The notes under the pieces were generated by a model. That model had not been told where the DNA came from. It saw nothing but the letters and a program-made list of their open reading frames with translations, and ran no database searches. Made by a program: the position numbers and the translations under genes. A stretch of DNA of 64,000 bases, from NCBI GenBank assembly GCA_025359105.1, contig JANYHK010000014.1, positions 124,001 through 188,000 of the forward strand, given 5' to 3'. The DNA comes from Myxococcales bacterium. Lineage in GTDB: Bacteria; Myxococcota_A; Polyangia; Polyangiales; Polyangiaceae. Shown here in pieces: positions 44,520 through 50,889 of the stretch (position 1 is its first letter; the number at the start of each line of letters is the position of its first letter).

Positions 44520-44534
44520 CCTTTGGACTAAAGG
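44520..44534 (+). promoter_or_regulatory. Hairpin that would hide the ribosome-binding site of the next gene
   Basis: CCTTT (44520-44524) pairs with AAAGG (44530-44534); the latter is the start of AAAGGACC, the only ribosome-binding site for the ATG at 44542. A second perfect hairpin (CGTGCG/CGCACG, loop CAA) lies just before at 44504-44518. Together they could control translation, but the stems are short. Confidence 0.3.
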
Positions 44535-44541
44535 ACCGGCC

Positions 44542-44742
44542 ATGACTCAGCCGTTGGAGCCCTCGTCATCTCGTTTGTCGGGAGTTGACCCGTTCCGCGC
44601 CCCGGAGTTTCCGGTGGGCGAGGAGCACGTCGAAAAGGCGTGGTTCGACGCGCCGCCGTCGTCGCGCCGCCCCTCGGCGCGCCCGAGCGCGGCACCCGTG
44701 CCGCCGATCGGCGATCGCGACGCCGACGCCTGGTTCCGCTGA
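44542..44742 (+). CDS. Small Pro/Ser-rich protein with two AWF motifs (66 aa)
   Basis: A short soluble product without signal peptide. Two similar acidic-aromatic motifs, EKAWFDAP in the middle and DADAWFR at the C-terminus, are separated by a Ser/Arg/Pro-rich linker (PPSSRRPSARPSAAP). Repeated short linear motifs in a disordered chain suggest a docking or adaptor peptide. No known family. AAAGGA precedes the ATG. The overlapping minus frame is a shadow. Confidence 0.45.
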   Translation: MTQPLEPSSSRLSGVDPFRAPEFPVGEEHVEKAWFDAPPSSRRPSARPSAAPVPPIGDRDADAWFR

Positions 44743-44770
44743 AGCCAGCGGTCCTGGAGCCCAAAAGTCG

Positions 44771-45775
44771 CTAGTTCGGCGCGGGACCGTCTGCGCCTCG
44801 CCGGCCTCGGAGCGGAGGCTCCTGGCCAGTCACGCCGTCCACGAACGCGTTGTAACGCGTCGTGATCGGCATCGCCTCGCCGAGCTCTCCCGGGGCGAGC
44901 GCCTTCTGCACGAACGCGTTCCCGACGGGAAACGCGGTCACGAGGCGCGGCCCGTCCGCGCTCGAGTCGGCGATGGAATAGACGAGCAGGTGCGTCCCCG
45001 TCCCGCCGCCCACCGCGCGGGGAAAGGGCACGAAGTCTGTGCGCAGGGCGATCGTGCGGCCCTCGATGGTCAGCGACTCGGTGAGGCGCGTGACGGAGAG
45101 CTGCTCGAACGCGACGCGCCGGATCGACGGCTCGACCGCGCCCGCGAAGCGCTCGAGCGTGGCGCGGGCCCGCGCGTCCGTCCGAAACGCGACGCGACCG
45201 GCAAAATACGTGACGTTCGTGAGGAGCGTGCCCGCCGGCGGACGCGGCCCCAGCGCGCCTTTCGTGAGCGAGAAGGCGAGCTCGAGGTCCGGCTTCACCC
45301 AGCGCGCGCGCTTGTACCCGAACGACGTGTGCAGCGTGCTGAGCACGTAGCCGTACGTGTGCGCGACGCCCGCGTGCGTCTTCTTGCCGTGGCGCCGCGC
45401 AGCGCCCGCGCGCGCGGCGAGCGCATCGAGGATCTCCGGCGCGACGATCTCGGCGTGCGCCAGCTCGTCGTCGTTGAGGCTCGTTCCCCAGAGCGCGAGG
45501 AGCGCGGGCCGCGCCCCGTCCTCCTCGGCGTCCCGGACCAGCTCGGGCGCGAGCTTTGCCAGCGTGCCCGCGACGTCGCGCTTCGCGGCCGCGTCGCTCG
45601 CGAGGGCGCGACCGATCGCACCCCACGGGCAATCGTCGGACGTCTCCGGGGCCACGGGGCACACGCCCGGATCGGCGCCGCCGCTGCGCGCCGGCAGGCA
45701 CCCCGCTGCCACGGCGAGCACGGCGAGCAAGAAAGCGCGGCTTGCCCACGCGCCTGAACGAACGAAGCGACGCAA
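44771..45775 (-). CDS. Lipoprotein of unknown function
   Basis: 334 residues. TTG start at 45775 (AGGAT upstream) opens a signal with lipid Cys (AFLLAVLAVAAGC). The mature part begins with a helical segment (CPWGAIGRALASDAAAKRDVAGTLAKLAPELV), then a region of alternating strands (TYGYVLSTLHTSFGYKRARW, LLTNVTYFAGRVAF, VAFEQLSVTRLTESLTIEGRTIAL, THLLVYSIADSS). No catalytic motif recognised. It stands alone, divergent from the Cys-rich lipoprotein at 45850. Confidence 0.72.
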   Translation of the reverse strand: MRRFVRSGAWASRAFLLAVLAVAAGCLPARSGGADPGVCPVAPETSDDCPWGAIGRALASDAAAKRDVAGTLAKLAPELVRDAEEDGARPALLALWGTSLNDDELAHAEIVAPEILDALAARAGAARRHGKKTHAGVAHTYGYVLSTLHTSFGYKRARWVKPDLELAFSLTKGALGPRPPAGTLLTNVTYFAGRVAFRTDARARATLERFAGAVEPSIRRVAFEQLSVTRLTESLTIEGRTIALRTDFVPFPRAVGGGTGTHLLVYSIADSSADGPRLVTAFPVGNAFVQKALAPGELGEAMPITTRYNAFVDGVTGQEPPLRGRRGADGPAPN

Positions 45776-45849
45776 GGCGCGATCCTACACCAAAAGAATC
45801 CTGCGACTTCTCTCTCCCCGGTGGCTCTGCACGCCGAGGTGAAAGTCTC

Positions 45850-46845
45850 ATGGTCCTTCGTCATGCCTTCCTTGGCGCCTTCTTCTTCGCCGCGGTCGTC
45901 GCCGCGTGCCACCCCGCTTCGTCTGCCGGCGGCACCACCTGCCAGAGCGCGCCCCTCTGCCCCGGGCAGCGCGTCGACGCGTGCACGACGACCGACGACA
46001 GCGGCGCGTGCACCAAGGTGAGCTATTCGCTGGGCGGCAAGGAGTCCACGTGCGCTGCGTGCGGTGACTGCACCGCCGCGGCCACCGCGATGGTGAGCGC
46101 CTGCACGGGCAGCGTTGGGGACGCGGGTGGGCTCGGGGACGCGGCACCCTTCGGCGGCGACGGCGCGCCCGCAACCGAGGCCGGCGGCGACGGCGGAGGA
46201 AACAAGCCGGTGACCGCGTGCGACGCTCCGCAGAGCTGCCTCGCCGGCGGGACGCTCCAGCACTGCGCGACGACGCTCGGAGGCGCGTGCGTCTCCGAGG
46301 CGTACGCGTTCTCCGACGGGACGCGCGTCTCGTGCGCATGCGGCGACTGCGCCCAGGTCGCGGCGCTGGCGGAAGCGAAGTGCCTCGGCCCCCCCGACGC
46401 CGGCACCGACGCGAACACCTGCGGGACGTCGCCCGCGCTCCACCCCGAGGCGACGCCCGGGGTCTACTGTCCGTTCACCGCCGCCGGTCCGGCCATCTGC
46501 GCCGCCGGCCAGCAGTGCTGCGAGCCCCCCCTCGGCAGCGGTCAGTCCTCGGTGTGCGCGCCGTCCGGCACCGCCTGCGGCGTCGCGGGCTCACGCGTCT
46601 GGCGCTGCGAGGACGCGCTCGACTGCGCGGGCAGCGCCGCGGGGCCGGTGTGCTGCGGCGTCGGAGCGATCGTGCTCGACGCGACGTGCGGGTTTCACCG
46701 CGGCACCGCGTTCACCGGCTCGCACTGCGCGGCGAGCTGCGCGGCAGGGGAGATCACCATCTGCGAGTCGGCGGCGCAGTGCCCGGCGGGGAAGACCTGC
46801 ACGCCGTTCAAGACCGACGGGCTCGCGATGGGGGTGTGTCTGTAG
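45850..46845 (+). CDS. Cys-rich lipoprotein
   Basis: 331 residues. Signal MVLRHAFLGAFFFAAVVAAC with lipid Cys. Two related Cys-rich units (CPGQRVDACTTTDDSGACTKV...CAACGDC and CLAGGTLQHCATTLGGACVSE...CACGDC) are separated by a Gly/Asp/Ala linker. A further Cys-rich tail follows (CAAGQQCCEP, PVCCGVG, CESAAQCPAGKTC). This duplicated CxxxxxC...CxCGDC unit looks like a small disulfide domain repeated in tandem. Probably a surface protein; no enzymatic motif. Confidence 0.75.
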   Translation: MVLRHAFLGAFFFAAVVAACHPASSAGGTTCQSAPLCPGQRVDACTTTDDSGACTKVSYSLGGKESTCAACGDCTAAATAMVSACTGSVGDAGGLGDAAPFGGDGAPATEAGGDGGGNKPVTACDAPQSCLAGGTLQHCATTLGGACVSEAYAFSDGTRVSCACGDCAQVAALAEAKCLGPPDAGTDANTCGTSPALHPEATPGVYCPFTAAGPAICAAGQQCCEPPLGSGQSSVCAPSGTACGVAGSRVWRCEDALDCAGSAAGPVCCGVGAIVLDATCGFHRGTAFTGSHCAASCAAGEITICESAAQCPAGKTCTPFKTDGLAMGVCL

Positions 46846-47245
46846 CGCGTCGGGCCGCGAACAGGAGGAGCGCGGCGGAAACGGCACTACCAGCTCACGG
46901 GGACCGCGGAGGCCGCTACCCCCATCATGACAGCAGGTGCACGTGGATGGCCCTCGCAGCCCCGAGCTGGGCGACCCATGCTCGAAAAGTCTCCTGTGAG
47001 GAGGCGCGGGGGCACTCGGTCTCCTGCCGAGTCCTCATCGCTCGCAGTGCATCGCTCCAACTGGCCAACCTTCGCGAGCCGGATTTGAAAACCATCTGTC
47101 ATCGGCCGCTCCCTCATTCGAACGAAAAGCTGCTCGGACCCCGCCGCCCGGAGCCGGAATCAGCCTGGCGTCTGCAAAGCCCTAAAGGATTCTCTCACCG
47201 ATGGGGGGGCCCGCGAAATCGCGACGGAGTAGATTGGCGCTCCCG
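46846..47245. other. 400-bp stretch without a confident gene; composition differs from neighbours
   Basis: G+C is visibly lower than on either side. It contains a minus-strand open frame (ATG at 47102 to the stop at 46887, about 71 codons, beginning MTDGFQIRLAKVGQLERC) whose codons are much less GC-ending than those of the local genes. That could be a foreign fragment or a chance frame. No tRNA, terminator or promoter recognised. Confidence 0.4.
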
Positions 47246-48460
47246 ATGCTCCCGTACTACGGAACGCGCACGTCGCTTGTTGCCCTCTTCGCGAGCGCCG
47301 CAGCGTGCGGGGCCCGCAGTGATCTGGCCACGAGCGACGGCGGGGACAGCCGCGATGCCGCCGCCGTCGAACCGCCGCGCGACGCGGGAGTGCCCGAGGC
47401 GCCTGGCGGTCGTTGTGACGGGCTCCAGTCGCTCGGTCCCCCCGTGGTCGTCTTCGGTGCGCCGGCCGCCCGCTACGAGAGCCCGGGCGTGGTGGACCGA
47501 CTGGGTGCGCTCGACGTCTTCGCCTTTCGCGTCGGGGCCACCGCGGCGAATGCCTACGTGGCCCGCCGCGTGAGGGTGGCGGGGGGTGCGGTCGCCGTCG
47601 AAGGCGACGAGGTGATCGTCGGACCGAACGCGCGCGCGGTCGGCGCCGCCGCCTCCGATGGCGCGCGGCTCGGGTTCTGCTGGCCCGATCCCGATCTCTC
47701 GGCGCCGACGCGGTTCGCGATCTACTCCGGCGCGGACTACCGCGCCGAGACGATCGCGACCATCGGTCACGGCGCCGGCGACTTCTGCACGAACCTGTAC
47801 CCGTTTCATGGCCACTGGTGGGCTGCGTGGTCCGAACGGGCGACGCACTTCGGGGAGACGGTGGTCGCCGAGCTCGCGAACGACGGCCAGCTCCTCGCGG
47901 CGCCGCTCCAGGTCTCGAGCCTCGGCGCTGTGGCGCCGCACCGCGATGGCTTCACGCTCGCGCGGCGCGACGCGACGGCGAGCGGCATGAAGGTCCTCTT
48001 CTGGTCGAAGGACGGCGTGAAGAGCGTGGACGCACCGACGGGCAGCTTCGCACCCGACTCGACCTGGCTCGTGTCGTCGCCGTTCACGCCGGACGCGGTG
48101 GAGCTCGGCTGGTACAGCCCCCGCGGCAAGGCTGGAATCGTCCGTGTCGCCCAGGACGGGAGCGTCGCCTCCAGCACCACCGTCGACGTTGGCCCCAACT
48201 TCCGAGGAGGACCGGTCCTCGCCTCGTTCGTCGGCGAGATCGCTGTAGCGGTCGGCCGCCCGGCGAGCGGAAGTGGCGGAGAGATCCTGCTCTTCCTACG
48301 AGATGCCGCCGGGGTCCTTCGCGGGCACACACTCGTCCCGACCGCATCGCCCACGTCGCCGCGCCTGATCGCCCATGGCGCCACGCTGCTCGTCGTCTGG
48401 TCAGAGGACTTCGGCGCGGCCGGCGGCAGCAGGGTGATGATCCAGCCGTTCGGGTGTTGA
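47246..48460 (+). CDS. Lipoprotein, probable beta-propeller
   Basis: 404 residues from the ATG at 47246, which opens SLVALFASAAACGARS (lipid Cys). After an Asp/Pro linker the chain is a series of four-strand-like units with aromatic strand ends (LDVFAFRVGATAANAYVARRV, RLGFCWPDPDLSAPTRFAIYSG, HWWAAWSERATHFGETVVAEL, MKVLFWSKDGVKSVD, VELGWYSPRGKAGIVRVAQDG, TLLVVWSEDFGAAGG), which resembles a propeller. Its last ~60 bases belong to an 88-bp segment that occurs again 680 bp downstream. Function unknown. Confidence 0.75.
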   Translation: MLPYYGTRTSLVALFASAAACGARSDLATSDGGDSRDAAAVEPPRDAGVPEAPGGRCDGLQSLGPPVVVFGAPAARYESPGVVDRLGALDVFAFRVGATAANAYVARRVRVAGGAVAVEGDEVIVGPNARAVGAAASDGARLGFCWPDPDLSAPTRFAIYSGADYRAETIATIGHGAGDFCTNLYPFHGHWWAAWSERATHFGETVVAELANDGQLLAAPLQVSSLGAVAPHRDGFTLARRDATASGMKVLFWSKDGVKSVDAPTGSFAPDSTWLVSSPFTPDAVELGWYSPRGKAGIVRVAQDGSVASSTTVDVGPNFRGGPVLASFVGEIAVAVGRPASGSGGEILLFLRDAAGVLRGHTLVPTASPTSPRLIAHGATLLVVWSEDFGAAGGSRVMIQPFGC

Positions 48461-48488
48461 CTGGCCCACGAAGCGAACGAGCGTGACG
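48401..48488. repeat. 88-bp direct repeat, copy 1
   Basis: Matches 49081-49168 at 78 of 88 positions without gaps. It covers the lipoprotein C-terminus (ending MIQPFGC), its stop and 28 bp beyond. On the minus strand it still reads as a homologue of the hydrolase C-terminus (VRFVGQSTPERLDHH), with the stop at the same place. Confidence 0.9.
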
Positions 48489-48563
48489 TTGGCGCCAGCC
48501 ACGTCACGCTCGAGGACGCGGGCTAGCAAGCGCGCGCGAGCACGCGTGGCACGCTACGAGCTC

Positions 48564-49052
48564 ATGGTCGCCGCGCGCTCCACCCTGTCTCAGCTCCCGG
48601 CCCCCGACGCTGGCGAGCAAAGCTTCATCCTCCACAACGTCTCGTGGCGCGACTACCTCGTGCTGCGAAACCTGCTCGATTCGCCGGCGCTGCGAATGGC
48701 CTACTGCGAGGGGGAGCTGGAGCTGATGAGCCCGTCCGAAGCGCACGAGCACACGAAGACACTGATCGCCCGCCTCCTCGAAATGTTCGCCATCGAGCGC
48801 GACGTGCCTCTCCACGGCAAGGGGAGCACGACCTACCGCGCCGAAGCGAAAGCGCGCGGGCTCGAGCCGGACGAGTGCTACTTCGTCGGCCAGCGGGCGT
48901 TCCAGGTGCACGCGCTAACGGCCGACGGCTACGTCCAGGTCGCAGCGAGCGCGCTCGTTCCTGGCCTCGACTTCGAGGTGCTGGCGACCTTTGTTCGACG
49001 CGAGGACCAACACAACGCCGTGCGTGAGTTTCGCGATCGTCTTCGGGCGTGA
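48564..49052 (+). pseudogene. Uma2-family (DUF820) nuclease-like gene lacking its catalytic centre
   Basis: 162 codons, intact frame. The N-terminal part is typical Uma2 (SWRDYLVLRNLLDSPALRMAYCEGELELMSPSEAHEHTKTLIARLLEMFA, then GSTTYRAEAKARGLEPDECYFVG), and so is the C-terminus (QVHALTADGYVQVAASALVPGLDFEVLATFV). Known family members carry between these about 40 residues with the PD-(D/E)xK nuclease core (PDLxxEV...) and the GVxEYW strand; here FVGQ runs directly into RAFQVHA. The active-site acids and lysine are therefore gone, presumably by an in-frame deletion. The frame is intact and could still make a folded, inactive protein. It lies between the two 88-bp repeats. Confidence 0.65.
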
Positions 49053-49080
49053 GCCTTTCAAGGGTCCTCGGATCGTCGGA

Positions 49081-49168
49081 TCAGAGGAGTCCGGCGCGGC
49101 CGGCGCCCGCAGGGTCGTGATCCAGCCGTTTGGGTGTCGACTGGCCCACGAAGCGAACGATCGTGCCG
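49081..49168. repeat. 88-bp direct repeat, copy 2
   Basis: Second copy of 48401-48488 (78/88 identical). Here it forms the 3' end of the hydrolase gene on the minus strand (VRFVGQSTPKRLDHD) and, on the plus strand, a relic of the lipoprotein C-terminus (VVIQPFGC) without its stop. Confidence 0.9.
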
Positions 49169-50025
49169 ACGGTGTTGGGGTCGCGGAGGACGCGCCGGTG
49201 CCCGAGGCCGCGCGTCCGTAAGAGTTCGGCCCCGGGCCACACGCGCGCGACGAGCTCGCCGCACGCGATCGGGACCTCGTGATCCTCCTCGTCGTGAACC
49301 ACGAGCAGCGGGCCGCGCATCGCGGGCGCGACCGCCTCCGCGCGCACGTCGGCCAGCGGGATGCCGAAGCGCGCGGTGAGGCGCCGGTGCAGGCGGGTCC
49401 GTACCGCGTCGGTCAGGCCCATCGCCTTCGCGAACATGGCGGTGAAGTGGCGCAGATCGACGGGCGGAGCGACCATCACGAGGCGCTCGGCGAGGAGGCC
49501 CTCGCGGCTCGCCCACAGCGTCGTGGCCGCTCCCATCGAGTGCGCGACGATGGCGTGCAGCGGTCCGAGCGCGTGCGCCGCGCGGGCGATCGAGCCGGAG
49601 AAGTGGAAAAACGACGACTGGTTCCCCGCGCTGTCCCCGTGCCCCGGCGCGTCGAACGTGACGACGCGAAACCCGAGCCCCACGAGCGGCGCCGCGAACG
49701 CGCCGAGCTGCGCGCCGCGCCCTTCCCACCCGTGCACGAGGAGCACGCGCGGTCCTTCGCTCCCCCACTCCCACGCCGCGAGATCGCCGTGCTCCGTCGC
49801 GAGCACGAACCTCCGTGCGCTCGCCAGGAACGCGGTCTCGGCGGCAGGCCGGGCGTACCGTCGCGGCGTCAGGAACATGCGCTCCGCCACCGCCGCCGCC
49901 CCCTCCGGAGCGATGCGCGACAGCATCTGCATCCCGCTGCGGACCGCCCGCAGCGACACGGGGATCTTTTTAGCACGACCGATCGTGCTATTTTTGACGG
50001 GCACGGAAGTGGCGGACGCGGTCAT
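49081..50025 (-). CDS. Alpha/beta-hydrolase
   Basis: 314 residues. RVLLVHGWEGRGAQL is the oxyanion-hole HG region; VAHSMGAATTLWA carries the nucleophile Ser (A-H-S-M-G), HDEEDHEVP the acid and RTRGLGHRRVL the catalytic His, so the triad is complete. No signal peptide; an esterase or lipase-like cytoplasmic enzyme of unknown substrate. ATG at 50025 is supported by AGAGGAG. The last 26 codons lie in an 88-bp repeat. A 20-bp palindrome is inside its 5' coding region. 35 bp after the TetR gene, so very likely one operon controlled by it. Confidence 0.85.
   Translation of the reverse strand: MTASATSVPVKNSTIGRAKKIPVSLRAVRSGMQMLSRIAPEGAAAVAERMFLTPRRYARPAAETAFLASARRFVLATEHGDLAAWEWGSEGPRVLLVHGWEGRGAQLGAFAAPLVGLGFRVVTFDAPGHGDSAGNQSSFFHFSGSIARAAHALGPLHAIVAHSMGAATTLWASREGLLAERLVMVAPPVDLRHFTAMFAKAMGLTDAVRTRLHRRLTARFGIPLADVRAEAVAPAMRGPLLVVHDEEDHEVPIACGELVARVWPGAELLRTRGLGHRRVLRDPNTVGTIVRFVGQSTPKRLDHDPAGAGRAGLL
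49971..49990. promoter_or_regulatory. 20-bp palindrome inside the hydrolase 5' coding region
   Basis: TAGCACGACC followed by GATCGTGCTA pairs at all positions but two near the centre. It sits 35-55 bases into the hydrolase frame. It shares the block TAG-n-ACGACCG with the palindrome in the promoter of the adjacent TetR gene (50679-50696), which suggests a second site for the same regulator. Confidence 0.45.
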
Positions 50026-50060
50026 GGTGGGCTCCTCTGGGTTCGTGGCCGAAGCAGCGA

Positions 50061-50669
50061 TCAGTGACGGGGCACGCGCGCGCGCTCGAGGCGGCCCTCG
50101 AAGGCGACGCGAAGCCGCGTCGGGGCCTTGCGGTCGCGCAGAAGCCGCGAGACGAGGTGCGTGCCGTACGCGAGCGTCAGGATCTCGTGCGCGAGCTGCT
50201 TCGCGTCGACGTCGGCGCGAAAGTGCCCCTCGTCGATGGCGATCTGCACGGCGGTCGTGAGCGTCTGCAGCCAGTCGCGCTGCGTGTCGGCGAGCCGGTC
50301 GCGGACCGGGCCGGTGCGATCGTCGAGATCCGCGATCGAGGCGACGAAGACGCAGCCGCCCGGCATGTAGTCGGCGTTGGACCAGCGCAGCCAGCGATCG
50401 AGCAGCGCGCGGACACGAGGCTCGCCGCGCTTCTCGCGGAGGGCGGGGGCGACGACGTCCCTCACGAAGCGATCGACCGCCTCGTCGAGCACGGCGATCT
50501 GCAGGGCTTCCTTGCTGGCGAAGTGCGCAAAGAGACCGCTCTTGCTCATCTTCGCCCGCTCGGCGAGCGTGCCTATCGTCACGGCCTCGAGCCCGACCTC
50601 GCTCGCGAGCGCGAGCGCGTGCCCGAGCACGGCGCTGCGGGTGGAGGCTCCTTTGGTTCCGGTCACCAC
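50061..50669 (-). CDS. TetR-family transcriptional regulator
   Basis: 202 residues. Helix-turn-helix in the first 50 residues: LGHALALASEVGLEAVTIGTLAERAKMSKSGLFAHFASKEAL. The C-terminal part (VVAPALREKRGEPRVRALLDRWLRW...GGCVFVASIADLDDRTGPVRDRL) fits the TetR_C group of YxaF/LmrA-type regulators that sense small hydrophobic molecules. Starts with GTG at 50669 or 50666; the promoter places the transcript start there, so it is probably leaderless. Expected to repress itself and the downstream hydrolase gene. Confidence 0.88.
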   Translation of the reverse strand: MVTGTKGASTRSAVLGHALALASEVGLEAVTIGTLAERAKMSKSGLFAHFASKEALQIAVLDEAVDRFVRDVVAPALREKRGEPRVRALLDRWLRWSNADYMPGGCVFVASIADLDDRTGPVRDRLADTQRDWLQTLTTAVQIAIDEGHFRADVDAKQLAHEILTLAYGTHLVSRLLRDRKAPTRLRVAFEGRLERARVPRH

Positions 50670-50673
50670 GCCC

Positions 50674-50853
50674 TTATAATAGGACGACCGTTCTATTTTG
50701 CAAGGCCCCCGGCGCGACGGTCACCGTAAAGCTGTGGACGAAGGTGCCGCCCTGGGCGTCAGGCACCCCGTATGCGAGCCACTTCGAAGTCACGATGCCG
50801 CTCTGCCGCCCGACAGGCCTCGGTTCGTATAGAGCAAAAACACTAAAGTGCAC
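50674..50853 (-). pseudogene. Possible gene relic, 59 codons (C-terminal fragment of an exported protein?)
   Basis: An open frame from GTG at 50853 to TAA at 50674 with normal GC-ending codons in its second half (TSKWLAYGVPDAQGGTFVHS, then FTVTVAPGAL). The strand-rich end looks like the tail of a secreted beta protein, but there is no ribosome-binding site and no N-terminal domain. It ends inside the TetR promoter. It may be the residue of a gene lost between the large lipoprotein and the TetR gene, or a chance frame. Confidence 0.25.
50676..50703 (-). promoter_or_regulatory. TetR-gene promoter with operator filling the spacer
   Basis: On the minus strand, TTGCAA (50703-50698) and TATTAT (50681-50676) are separated by 16 bp. 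The spacer holds most of an 18-bp palindrome at 50679-50696 (ATAG-n-ACG-nn-CGT-n-CTAT). Binding there would block RNA polymerase. Initiation would fall at about 50669, which is the GTG start codon. Confidence 0.6.
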
Positions 50854-50889
50854 TCGCCGGCATGAGAACGCCGCTCCCGTGACGCTTCG

